Source: Echinarachnius parma
Lineage: Eukaryota; Echinodermata; Echinoidea; Clypeasteroida; Echinarachniidae
Length of the DNA stretch: 64,000 bases
Direction: 5' to 3'
NCBI GenBank assembly: GCA_037951105.1
Contig: JBAMJV010010674.1
Coordinates: 62,001-126,000, forward strand
Shown piece after piece: positions 43,340-54,848 of the stretch. The notes beneath the pieces were generated by a model. The model was not told where the DNA came from and ran no database searches. It was given only the letters and a program-made list of their open reading frames with translations. The translations under genes and the position numbers were made by a program. Each line of letters starts with the position of its first letter. Positions within the stretch are counted from its first letter, which is position 1.

Positions 43340-43575
43340 TTCCAATGCGCTTTGAGCACCTTATTAGGTGGATATTGCGCAATAAAAAATATTCAATATT
43401 ATTATTATTTATTAATCAGGGTGCCTATACAATAAATGTGATGTATAAGTTGCACGATGGAAGAAATCTGGAAATTATTTTATGAGCAATGCGCTTTGAG
43501 CACCTTATTAGGTGGATATTGCACAATATAAATATTCAATATTATTATTATTATTTATTAATCAGGGTGCCTATA
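43340..43575. repeat. tandem ~145-bp repeat, 'gcgctttgagcacc'
   Basis: Two copies (from 43347 and 43491) of 'gcgctttgagcaccttatta', then 'attattattatttattaatc' and 'agggtgcctata'. Unit B has two copies at about 54196-54440. Confidence 0.8.
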
Positions 43576-44463
43576 CACCGTGTCCCAGAAAAAAACGAAA
43601 CCGGGTTTCATGGCAGAAATTTTCTATCATAATGAATAATTTAATTGATGATATATATATGCCTGGAAAGCTCTGTATCTCTTCTTTCATTTGATGTGCA
43701 ACTTATGGCACATACTTCAAGCATGACTGAATTAGAACAATGGAAAGTGGTGTTACCAATATTCAATTTGCACGCATAAATTTGAAGTTTGGGTGAGTTT
43801 TAAGAGTTGTAAACGTACTTATTTTTAAAAAGGACAAACACCACATAAAAGTTCATATTTTTATCTTTTACATGACACCTCATGCTAAAAAAATTAATGA
43901 TTTATGCCAGAGAACGAGTACAATGAAAACATGCCTGATTTCTGCCCGAATGAGTGAAAGTTGAGTAAGAAGTCGCTCAGCTTTCCTGACTAGCAGCTGA
44001 CAATGGACTTTGATGCATGAGTGAATTTACACAAACATGGGGATCAGGAAACAGGCTAGATCAGGAAAGTTACTCATTTGGGCTGGAATCAAGCATGTTT
44101 TCATTGTATTCGTTCTCTGGCATATATAATTTATTTTTTAATCATGAGGTGTCATATAAAAGATAAAATTATGAATTTTCATGCGGTGTCTGTCCTTTTT
44201 CAAAATAAGTACATTTACTACTCTTAAAACTCTCCCCAAAACCTCACCCAAACTTGCAATTTCTGCGCGCAAATTGAATTTTGGTAACACCACTTTCTAT
44301 CGTTCTAATTCAGTCATGCGTGAATTATGTGCCATAAGTTGTATATCAAATAAAAGAAGAGACACATAGCTTTTCAGACATATATATATCATCAAGGAAA
44401 TTATTCATTATAACATAACATTTCTGCCATGAAACCCGGTTTTGTTTTTTCTGGGACACGGTG
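43576..44463. mobile_element. 888-bp mariner-like non-autonomous element at TA
   Basis: The ends CACCGTGTCCCAGAAAA and its complement (finishing GGGACACGGTG) are flanked by TA. Inverted homology extends about 350 bp, including 'aaaccgggtttcatggcaga'. The empty site is intact in unit B: 'gtgccTATAcaataaatg' with TA at 54436-54437. Confidence 0.88.
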
Positions 44464-44574
44464 TACAATAAATGTGATGTAAGTTGCACGATGGAAGAAA
44501 TCTGGAAATTATTTTATGAGCAAGCAAGCCGAGTGCTAACATACATAGTGCTTCAAAAAAGAAATGTTGAACAT

Positions 44575-44580
44575 TTTAAT
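44575..44580 (-). promoter_or_regulatory. polyadenylation signal ATTAAA, gene A
   Basis: On the - strand ATTAAA lies about 300 nt after the gene A stop codon. The equivalent site of gene B is the canonical AATAAA (54547-54552). This supports a 3' UTR of about 0.3 kb for both genes. Confidence 0.5.
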
Positions 44581-44878
44581 ACGAATATGATCAGTAAAAA
44601 AAAAAATGGTTCCCAATTATTTTTTGAATAATAATTGAAAGATACAAACATTTAGGGGGGTTAAAAAGTCTAAAAAGTGAGAAAACAAAAATCTATAAAA
44701 CTTTGTGTACATCCCTGTAACTGTGACGAGTGGTACATCAGGGAAGGAGTGAAGGTGGAAGTCTCCCCCTAGTAATTTGACAACAGTGATCAGATATGTA
44801 AGCTTGGGCACAAACATAGAGTACCGCCAAATATGTAACCAACCCTACTTCACTAAACTGCGATCATCCTACTCATTC

Positions 44879-47800
44879 TCACTCGTTTTTCTCCCTCTCA
44901 TGAGTCTTCATGTGCGCATACAACCCAGCATGCTGCGTAAACGCCTTGTTGCAAGTGCCGCATTTGTATGGCTTTTCCCCGGTGTGCCGACGCTCGTGAT
45001 CCTGTCTCGTTTTCGAACGAGCAAAAGCCTGATCACAGAATCTGCAGGGGAAACGTCTTTCCCCGGTGTGCACTTTCTCATGTTCCTTGAGACGCGATTC
45101 TTCGGCAAACATCTTCCCGCAAGTGGAACACTGGAAATCGTAGTTGCCGGTGTGCCTTGCCATGTGCACCCTGAACGCCGCCTTCCTAGTGAACCCCTTG
45201 GGACAAAGGTCACAATGAAACCTCTTGATCAAATTTCTTCCATTATGCCTGCTCATATGGAAGCGGAGGGACGAGTCGTTCCAGAGTCCCATGCCGCAGA
45301 TCTGGCAGGTGTATCTTGGACCATCCCGATGATACCTGTCATTGTGCGCAATAAGACTTGTGCTGCTTTTGTATGTTTTATTGCAGAGAGAGCATTGGTG
45401 CACTTTTTCGGTCTTGAAGTGTGTCTTCATATGCATTATGCAAGATTGCACTCTCGTTAAGGCTTTTCCACAGATGGAACACACCTTTGATTTGGGCTCC
45501 CTATTCTGTGCACAGCTGTGCATCTGAAATGATTTCTCAGAGCTGAAATATTGATTGCACTGGTCACATTTCACACGTCTGACAGAAGTGTTCCTCGTTT
45601 TGTCACAATCCTCACTGCATTCAATATGCTGCTCCAGTTCTGTCTCCTTGAGGAATGCTCCTTTACACACTTTACATTTGAACATTTTCTGCTTCGAATA
45701 AGTGATCAGATGTAGCTCAAGCTGAAATCTAGAACCAAACATCTTATCGCAATGGTCACAAACAAAAGGAGGCCCCTTCTTTATGACAAGTTCTGGATCA
45801 CCAGAGGTCCCTTCAGCTGCTTCATTTCCTTGCACATCAGCCTCACCAGGTTCTTTTACTTCTCTGCTCTTAGGATGCTGTACAAAATCTCCATATTCCC
45901 AACCATTTTCATGGCTGTGTATTTTCCACAAGTGTCTAAGGACCTCTCGACGTCTAAAGAAACCCTTCTTACACCAACCGCATTTGATTGGGAACTCTCC
46001 TTCATGGCGGAATAGATGATCACTCAAGTGACCTTGCTGCACATATGATTTGTCGCATTTGGGGCACGCAAAACGCTGCTTTCCACTTTCCAGTATATTA
46101 AACTGGGAATCTTGATCACTTGCTAGTGGATTTTGCTCCTCAACATCGGCATTACTGGCATCCACCTCCTCATCGTCGCACGCCTCATCTCCATCCATGC
46201 CATCATATTCCTCCTTAATCTCAACATGTGTCACATAAAAGACATCCTTGACATCCTCCGTTTCCGACTCCTTGAGCACTTCCGTTGCTTTTTCGTTGTT
46301 TGGTTGTTGTTTGTTTTTGTATATTTTCTTGTTAACATCATGACGCTTCATGTGCAGCTTGAGCTCTCCTGGTCGCCTGAAGCCTTTATTACAGAGGCTA
46401 CATCTGTGAGGATATTCTCCTGTATGTGTCATCATGTGCTCCTTCAAATGCCACAGGGATGAAAATGCTTTCCCGCACGTTTCACAAACAGAAGATTGTT
46501 TTTTCTTTGTCCCTTGCTTGACACTCAATGGCTTGTCTGTAGACCCCTGTACATTCTTAGATACATTATTGGTATCTTCAATTTCAGCTTTCACTTTCTG
46601 GTTTTGATCGTGAACCTGTGGTTCATCATCATTTGATTCCGAATTTTGCACTTTGTTTTTGTATATTTTCTTGTTAGCATTATGACGTTTCATGTGCGAT
46701 GTAAGCTCTCCTGGTCGCCTGAAGCCTTTATCACAGAGGCTACATCTGTGAGGATATTCTCCTGTATGAATCATCATGTGCTCCTTCAAATGCCACAGGG
46801 ATGATAATGCTTTCCCACACGTTTCACAAACAGACGATTGTTTTTTCTTTGTCCCTTGCTTGACACTCAATGGCTTGTCTGTAGACCTCTGGACCTTCTT
46901 AGATACATTATTGGTATCTTCAATTCCAGCTTTCACATTCTGGTTTTGATCGTGAACCTGTGGTTCATCATCATTTGATTCCAAATTTCGCACTTTGTTT
47001 TTGTATATTTTCTTGTTAGCATTATGACGTTTCATGTGCAATGTGAGCTCTCCTGGTCGCCTGAAGCCTTTATTACAGAGGCTACATCTGTGAGGATATT
47101 CTCCTGTATGAATCATCATGTGCTCCTTCAAATGCCACAGGGCGGAAAATGCTTTGCCGCACGTTTCACAAACAGACGATTGTTTTTTCTTTGTCTCTTT
47201 CTTGACGCTCACTGGCTTGTCTGTAGACCTCTGGACCTTCTTAGATACATTATTGGTATCTTCAATTCCAGCTTTCACATTCTGGTTTTGATCGTGAACC
47301 TGTGGTTCATCATCATTTGATTCCAAATTTCGCACTTTGTTTTTGTATATTTTCTTGTTAGCATTATGACGTTTCATGTGCAATGTGAGCTCTCCTGGTC
47401 GCCTGAAGCCTTTATTACAGAGGCTACATCTGTGAGGATATTCTCCTGTATGAATCATCATGTGCTCCTTCAAATGCCACAGGGCGGAAAATGCTTTGCC
47501 GCACGTTTCACAAACAGACGATTGTTTTTTCTTTGTCTCTTTCTTGACGCTCACTGGCTTGTCTGTAGACCTCTGTACCTTCTTAGATACATTATTGGTA
47601 TCTTCAATTTCAGCTTTCACTTTTGGGTTTTGATTCTGATCATGTGGTTCTTTAAGACTTGATTCCAAAATTCGCACTTTCTTTTTGTATATTTTCTTGT
47701 TAGCACCATGACGCTTCTTGTGCAAGTTGAACTCTGAACGTCGCCTGAAGCCTTTATTACAGAGGCTACATCTGTGAGGATATTCTCCTGTATGAATCAT

Positions 47801-49839
47801 CATGTGCTCCTTCAAGTGCCACAGGGCGGAAAATGCTTTGCCACACGTTTCACAAACTAAAGGTTTTTTTTTGTTCTTGTTAGCATCATGAAGCTTGATG
47901 TGCAAATTGAGCTCTGAACGTCGCCTAAAGCCTTTATAACAGAGGCTACATCTATGAGGATATTCTCCTGTATGAATCATCATGTGCTCCTTCAAATGCC
48001 ACAGGGATGAAAATGCTTTCCCGCATGTTTCACAAACAGACGATTGTTTTTTCTTTGTCCCTTGCTTGACGCTCACTGGCTTGTCTTCATTTAATCGTTC
48101 TTCTGATACAACATTGGCACCTCCAAATCCAGCCACCTTCTGATTGCGAATCTCTGTTTTTTCATTCTGCCCTTTAGAAGTTAGTTCGTCATTTTTGTCC
48201 ATGAACTTGTCTGGATGATGACGCTTTGTGTGTGAGTCAAGCTCTGCAGGTCGCCGAAAACCTTTCTTACAAACTTCACATTTCATATGATATTCTCCGG
48301 TATGTGTGATTGCATGTTCCTTCAAATTACTCACAAATTGAAATGCCTTCCCGCATGCTTCACAAACGTGACAACGTTTTCTGACCCTTTCTTCTTTGTC
48401 CTTTTTCTTTGGCCTGCCTCGTCTCCTCTGTGGGGGGTTAAGGGTGAGGGGTGAGGGGTGGTATCTCCTCTGGTGCAAGATCAGTTCTTGTTGGCGGCGA
48501 CATCCTTTGCTACAGATGCTGCACTTCAGAGGATATTCTCCTGTGTGTGTGATCATGTGTTCCTTCAGATGACTCGCTGAATGGAATTCTTTGCCACACT
48601 GTTGACATTGTTTTCTTTGTGGCTTTCCCTCGACTGTCAATGGCTTGTCTTTGGTCCTCTCGACCTGAGGGATGTCATTGGTATCTCCAATTTCAGCCAG
48701 CTTCTCATTGGGAACGCGTGTTTCTCGACGCTGTGATTCGGAAATGTGTTCTTTGTCGGGATGCTGACGCTTCGTGTGCAAGTCGAGCTGTGCAGTTCGC
48801 AGAAAACCTTTATCACAAATTCCACACCTTACAGAATATTCTCCTGTATGAGATATTTTGTGATCCTTCAAATGACCAGTTGATCCAAATGTTTTGCCAC
48901 ATGTTTCACAAACATACATGTAAGTAAATTTTCTTTTTTCACCTGGCTTCTTCCGATTATGACTTTGTGTTTCTTGATGCTGCGATTCGGAAATGTGTTC
49001 TTTGTTGGTATGATGACGCTTTGTGTGCAAGTCGAGTTGTGCCGTTCGCAGAAAACCTTTTTCACAAATTCCACAACTTACAGGGTATTCTCCTGTATGT
49101 GTTATTATGTGATCCTTCAAATGACCCTTTGATCCAAACGCTTTGCCGCATGTTTCACAAACGTACGTGTAAGACCTTCTAACTTTGTTCCCTGAGTGTG
49201 CTTCATTCTGGCTGCACTTACTCTTTACATTTCGAACAGCTGTCAACTCCCCGTTTATCATCTCTTCAACTTCCTGACATCTCATGACTTTGTACTCGAC
49301 GTTCAATTGTATGATTTCTGCCGAACCATCTTCTTCTTGATCCTCGACACATTCAGGAACCCTAATGTTACGTTCTTTGTCATGATCCAGGATGTCAGGG
49401 ATCTTCGCTTCTGTATAAAATACAGATTTCTCTGATGCACTTTCCTCATCCTTGCAAACATAGGCTTTTTGTCTTTCCGACTGATTACCCACAAAACTGA
49501 CAGCGTATCCTTCACAGTTCGTAAAGTCATTACCCATTTCCTTGTCCTTGTAGATCTCATCTGTACTTACTTCAGAAGAACTTTCCAGGTTTCCATCAAA
49601 ATAATCTTCACAGGGGAGGGATATACTGGCCTGAGAATTCTTCACATCATCCAAACGGCAGTTATGAGTTGTCCCGTACCAGTCGTCTGTCAATCTGGTT
49701 GACTGGCTGTATTCCATTGTTCCTGGGCTGGCATTAGCAGAACCAGCCTGACTTCCATTGCATTCCTCAGGAGATGAATTCATGGTTCCTCTGTTCTGGT
49801 TGTCTGAGTTGGTCATGTAGATTTCCTCTCCAATTGCAT
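44879..49839 (-). CDS. multi-C2H2 zinc-finger protein A (large 3' exon)
   Basis: A 3' splice site (ctactgtag) precedes 49839 on this strand. The first in-exon Met in frame is at 49816, giving 1645 residues; an upstream exon could add more. I see no KRAB, SCAN, BTB or ZAD domain. The acidic, Ser/Glu-rich N part (about 215 residues from that Met) is followed by ten two-finger modules. Each pairs a CETCGKAF..HLKEHMMIH-type finger, through HTGEYP, with an HRCSLCNKGFRR..LH..RH-type finger. Modules are joined by 25-65-residue Lys/Glu/Asp/Asn-rich linkers. The last ~400 residues hold about twelve more varied fingers, two or three lacking a ligand (for example HLITY). Probably a nuclear DNA-binding protein; targets unknown and orthology not recognised. 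Confidence 0.93.
46340..47700. repeat. 342-bp coding tandem repeat in zinc-finger gene A
   Basis: The two-finger module plus linker repeats with a 342-bp (114-codon) period, at 46340, 46682, 47024 and 47366. The finger part of the units starting at 47024 and 47366 is identical for about 200 bases, and the linkers are nearly so. This indicates very recent duplication or gene conversion. Confidence 0.9.
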
Positions 49840-49989
49840 CTACAGTAGTTTTAAAAAAAGGAAAACAAAAAACATAAACAAAATGTAGAATAGGCATTCT
49901 CTGCCAAGACATGCCCACAACATGATGAAAAGAATGGATACTTGGACATGCAAATCACATAGAGCATCCATTCTTTTTGTCATGCATTG

Positions 49990-50127
49990 GGGGTATTCTC
50001 TACCAATGCCTGTCCAGGACTTGGCATGCATGACTAAAAGAACAGCAATGCTGATGCACTTTGTATAGAACAACAATTCTTTTAGTCATGCATGCCAAGT
50101 CCTGGGCACCCTTTGGTAGAGAATGCT
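49990..50127. mobile_element. palindromic MITE upstream of the gene A exon
   Basis: 'tattctctaccaatgcctg' at the left is mirrored by 'ggtagagaatgc' at the right, with 'ggacttggcatgcatgac' arms. Same family as the element after acyltransferase exon 1. A related half-copy at 49899-49985 supplies the spurious MGMSWQR start that can be read upstream of the exon. Confidence 0.7.
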
Positions 50128-50245
50128 GCCTTGGGCATGTCTGGGTATAGCCCCGGACACAGTTAAGTAACAAGATGCGCTACACAACACATTCTGTATA
50201 GCTCTGGTGTGTTTGTGTGTGTGGGGTGTGTACGTGTATTTGAAC

Positions 50246-50572
50246 GTGGTGTGGCAAGATTGGTAGAGCGCGCGCTTTCTGATCGTGAGATCCCGAGTTT
50301 GAACCCTGTGTAGGCCCACTGCGTTTGTCCTTCAGCAAGAAATGGGTACCGTGGTCGGGTGTTAATTAGCCTTAGCGTCATCATCAGTGACAGCTCGGCT
50401 AGTATGCTCCCCGGGGAGTTGAGAAAGGACGCAATATCATTGTGTTGGGTTTGAAATGTACCTGATGACCATGGGTAATAATAATTAAATAATTATTTAA
50501 GCGCTTAGAGGCTCTTTGCAATATGCGCCATATAAATGTCTATTATTATTATATATTAAAGTGATCCATTAA
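50246..50572 (+). mobile_element. SINE copy in unit B
   Basis: Same as the SINE at 33697 but missing about 48 bp between 'cagcaaga' and 'aatgggtacc'. Confidence 0.75.
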
Positions 50573-51586
50573 CTTTGTAAAATTCAAGCCAAAGCCAAAA
50601 CACTTGGATCTTTCCCCCTTCTCCTGTACGTTGTTATTTAGCTTGTAGTACAGGAGAATGAAATGGGTTCTGATATTTCAAATGTCTCCCTAATTATGGA
50701 GAAAGTAAGATTGAATTTGAAAGTGTCTATGGACGCTTTTGACCTATGTAGTCGAGAGTATTGAAATCAATCGTCCATATCAACCAAATTTGGATACATC
50801 ACGCGAGCGATAGGGATAAAATCAGACATTAGTTTTCTAAGAAAATCTTGAATATATGCATTCTCAAGAAAAATTTGTTGGGGAAAATATAAAGTTAATG
50901 GATCACTATGCATTTCTATGTAGTATGCAAATACAATACATGTTGGTATCATGAGTAAACTGACAAACATATACAGTGGAACCTCGTTACAAAGAACTCG
51001 CATAGATTTTAAGTTGAAATTGACTCTACATTGGACCTTTACAAATTATGAAGAGCCGTTAGGCATAAAGTTGAAATAATCGATAAATATTTGTTTTTGC
51101 TCTAAATCTCAAATACGTGTATATTTTTAAAACTTTCTTTTGAATATGTTTCATTCCAAGGCTACAAAAGATCAAATAAGGACATTCATAAGAGAGAATT
51201 TGGATTTTGGAAAATTTAATACATGTACAGAATAAAAACATCTTGACAAAAATAACGCAATTATAGTTTGAAAGGAATTACCATCAAAATGATCAACAAA
51301 CTTTTATGTAATATGTATTCTGTAGTATACTTATCACAAATGATCACATTAAAACAGAAAATATGGAAATAATTTCAGTTCTCACTAGCAAAGATATAGC
51401 CATATTTTTTCTTCAAAAATCAAACTTTTTCAAACTCTAATAAAACAGTAAAAAGTTTCCAACTTGCATGTACAGGTCTTTGTTTTTTTATTAACATGTA
51501 ACATGATCAAAACCAACAATAGGAAAAGGGATTATAAAACAAAGGGAACAATAAACATTCATTGAAACTGTTAACTTTATACACAT

Positions 51587-51735
51587 GCAAGCCTCCACAC
51601 TTAGATGTAATTGTTTCTGTATTAATTATTGGCACATTCAGGCAAGTAAACTAGACAATTTATGACATTTTACTTGCTCGACATCAATTTTTACTTGCCC
51701 TGGGCAAGCCGGCAAGTGCTTGTGTCGAGCCCTGA
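51587..51735 (-). mobile_element. 'gcagggctcgacac'-family repeat, unit B
   Basis: 'caagcctccacactta' to 'gtgtcgagccctg' with 'gacattttacttgc' motifs. Copies in unit A (about 35173-35322) and unit C (about 61208-61357). Confidence 0.7.
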
Positions 51736-52112
51736 TACATGTATCCGGGCTATACATACAGTAAAATCGGTTGATATTTCAACAGAGCATTCATATACAT
51801 GTAGGTACAATGTGTAATAAGTGCTTTCACTAACTTTTTTCAGTGCCCGAATACACACAAATTAGCACACACTTCATTACCTCATAACAAACAAACAAAA
51901 ACAATTATTATACATATGACAAATTATGAGTAGGCAAATATTGTAACCAGTAATATTATTTACCATTAACCTGTTTTTAAATTACATTTGTTGCCATTAT
52001 TGTACCACAATAGGCTTGATGTAAAGCCGTTTTCCTTTTCAATTCATCCTTGATTTTTGCTCTCAATTAATGTCGTTGTTATAAAGAACATTCAAGAGAC
52101 ATCAATCATTAA

Positions 52113-52613
52113 AGGTGCACCTGTAAAGTGTCTATAACTCCACAAAAATTAATTTGAGGTTCCACATTTCTCTTCTACCGTGTTGTTTGGCTATTTTGGT
52201 AAGAAAATAATAAAATAGGGTTACCGTAGATTTTTTTCAAATGCCCCTTTAGTATGACGATATCTATCATTGATAATCATTCAGCTCAAGAGCGTTTATA
52301 AATGCATGGTCATACTGTAATTAGTTATAAAAGCTGAAAAAGAGCAAAGAAAATAGGATTCCAGCGGGATTCAAACCCGAGACCTCCGGATTGCTAGACC
52401 GGCGCTCTTACCGACTGAGCTATAAAAAACCATTTGTTCGGTGTTATAAAAGCTGACACATATTTTAACTTTCTCAACAAGGAAAGCAGTGTTCTTTTTC
52501 AATGAAACTTTCACACATCATTCGGACATATCTTACAATGATATTTTGGTATAGGATTGAAGTCTCAAATATCATTTTGGGCAATATCCGACACTTTACA
52601 GGTGCACGTACCT
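52113..52613. mobile_element. TTAA-flanked MITE with tRNA-like segment, unit B
   Basis: Unit B copy of 36265-36762, with TTAA at 52109-52112 and 52614-52617. The right end has a 4-bp insertion (gcacgtacct). The tRNA-like relic lies on the - strand at about 52361-52434. Confidence 0.75.
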
Positions 52614-53360
52614 TTAAAAGAAAACCCTGCATGAGAAATAAGTTGCTCTTGATCATTGTTTGCATAATTTCATTAGCAGTATCGCTGTATCGGCAAGAAT
52701 CTTCAGGATTGAAACCCGATTGAAAGAGGCAGATTAACCCGAAGAAGAAGAAGCTAGAACATGGTAAAATTCAAATATTTGTCTTCTTCTTAATTAATTG
52801 CCCTGTTTGGGCAGGTAACTCAAATGTTACTTGCCCACACCTGATTTTCGTTTGCCCTGAGCAAGCCAGATAGTGAGTTTGTTAGAGCTCAGGGCCCATA
52901 TTCATGAAAGCCCGCTAGCTTAGTTCCTTGCTAAGTCTATTTTAGGGTTATACACAAGATCTTTTAGTTGCTAACTTAGGTGAACTTAGAGGGTACCTAA
53001 GGTTTACCCGGTTGACCCTCGTTGGGGACTAGGAAAATTGTTTGTTGCTCACTAAACTGCACATTTAAAATACACTTAGCAAGGAACTAAGCTAGCAGGT
53101 TTCATGAATATAGGGCCTGCTAGCTTAGTTTCGTACTAACTTGCTAAGTGTATTTAAAATGATACAGTTTAGCGAGCAAAAAACAGTTTCCCTAGTCCCC
53201 AACTAGGGTTAGCTGGTTAAGCCTTAGGTACCCACTAAATAAACCGTAGTTTAATAGCAACTTAAAGATCATACATGTGCTTAATTCTTAGACATATCAT
53301 CAAAAAAAAACATGAAACTATATGTAGCTAGCAAGGTTTATGAACATGTGCTAAGGTATA

Positions 53361-54084
53361 CACTACTCACAACAAGAAAGTACCCCCTAGCATTTTTTCA
53401 TATATCTCAACAAGTATTTCACCGATTTTGATCATTCAAACGGTAATGGATGCGCAATTTTCTTACGCACAATGTGAGTGGTAAATGGTTGCCATAGCGT
53501 TACGTTTTCATCATGAAAAAATGAATTTTCTAAAACAAAGTGCCCCCCAAAAAGTTGCACTTTCAGTTTTATTTCGCATAGTGGGTACATTTTGTATACG
53601 AGTAAACATCTTTATTGAAGATTACCCGACACACAAATCTATTATGTTATCCACTACTACTGCTGCATTGTTTTTAGTGACAAAAGCATGCATTTTTCTA
53701 AAACAATAGGCCTTTCAATATGAAATGGATTAGAATGGCCGAAGTCATGTCCTGTTTCATTTTTATTGGAGTTGGCCTAATTCACTAATCTGTTATGTAA
53801 TTCAGTACTACTGCTGCATTGTTCACAGTCCAAAAGCTTACTCGTGTACAAAATGTACCCACTATGCCAAATAAAACTGAAAGTGCAACTTTTTTGTTGG
53901 CACTTTGTTTTAGAAAATTCATTTTTTTAATGATGAAAACGTAACGCTATGGCAACCATTTACCACTCACATTGTGCGTAAGAAAATTGCGCATCCATTA
54001 CCGTTTGAATGATCAAAATCGGTGAAATACTTTTTGAGGTATATGAAAAAATGCTAGGGGGGTACTTACTTGTTGTGAGTAGTG
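53361..54084. mobile_element. 724-bp hairpin element at TA, absent from unit A
   Basis: The ends CACTACTCACAACAAG and its complement are flanked by TA at 53359-53360 and 54085-54086. The inverted arms run about 240 bp ('gcactttcagttttattt', 'taatggatgcgcaattttct'). Unit A has the empty site 'gtaTAttcctcactac' at about 37508-37522. Confidence 0.9.
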
Positions 54085-54546
54085 TATTCCTCACTACTGG
54101 TATTTCACATTTCACAACATTATTATAGTAATTATCTTCTTTCTTCCCTTCATTCTTGTTTGTTTCATTTCATAAACTTTTATAATCTTTTCCAATGCGC
54201 TTTGAGCACCTTATTAGGTGGATATTGCGCAATATAAATATTCAATATTATTATTATTATTATTATTTATTAATCAGGGTGCCTATGATACAATAAATGT
54301 GATGTAAGTTGCACGATGGAAGAAATCTGGAAATTATTTTATGAGCAATGCGCTTTGAGCACCTTATTAGGTGGATATTGCAAAATATAAATATTCAATA
54401 TTATTATTATTATTATTTATTAATCAGGGTGCCTATACAATAAATGTGATGTAAGTTGCACGATGGAAGAAATCTGGAAATTATTTTATGAGCAAGCAAG
54501 CCGAGTGCTAACATACATAGTGCTTCAAAAAAGAAATGTTGAACAT

Positions 54547-54552
54547 TTTATT
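54547..54552 (-). promoter_or_regulatory. polyadenylation signal AATAAA, gene B
   Basis: On the - strand about 300 nt after the gene B stop. One substitution separates it from the ATTAAA of gene A. Confidence 0.5.
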
Positions 54553-54848
54553 ACGAATATAATCAGTAAAAAAAAAAATTTCCCAATTATTTTTTGAATA
54601 ATAATTGAAAGATACAAACATTTAGGGGGGTTAAAAAGTCTAAAAAGTGAGAAAACAAAAATCTATACAACTTTGTGTACATCCCTGTAACTGTGACGAG
54701 TGGCACATCAGGGAAGGGGTGAAGGTGGAAGTCTCCCCCTAGTAATTTGACAAAAGTGATCAGATATGTAATCTTGGGCACAAACATAGAGTACCGCCAA
54801 ATATGTAACCAACCCTACTTCACTAAACTGCGATCATCCTACTCATTC

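Larger units (their letters stand above)
33625..50170. repeat. tandem segmental duplication, unit A
   Basis: Unit A (flank plus zinc-finger gene A) is homologous to unit B at 50171-60467. It is longer because of insertions at 35528, 37553 (with one nested in it) and 43576. Removing these leaves about 9.4 kb, close to unit B without its own insertion and its extra finger pair. Homology starts at 'agatgctacacaacac', about 70 bp before a SINE. Confidence 0.92.

Noticed and set aside
44777-45460. 227-residue + strand frame and its counterpart at 54747-55460
   Set aside because: Antisense shadow of the zinc-finger C-terminal cluster; no independent features.
49840-49918. N-terminal extension MGMSWQR... 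of zinc-finger protein A (and 60143-60218 for B)
   Set aside because: It reads through a good 3' splice site and a MITE upstream, so it is taken as intron.
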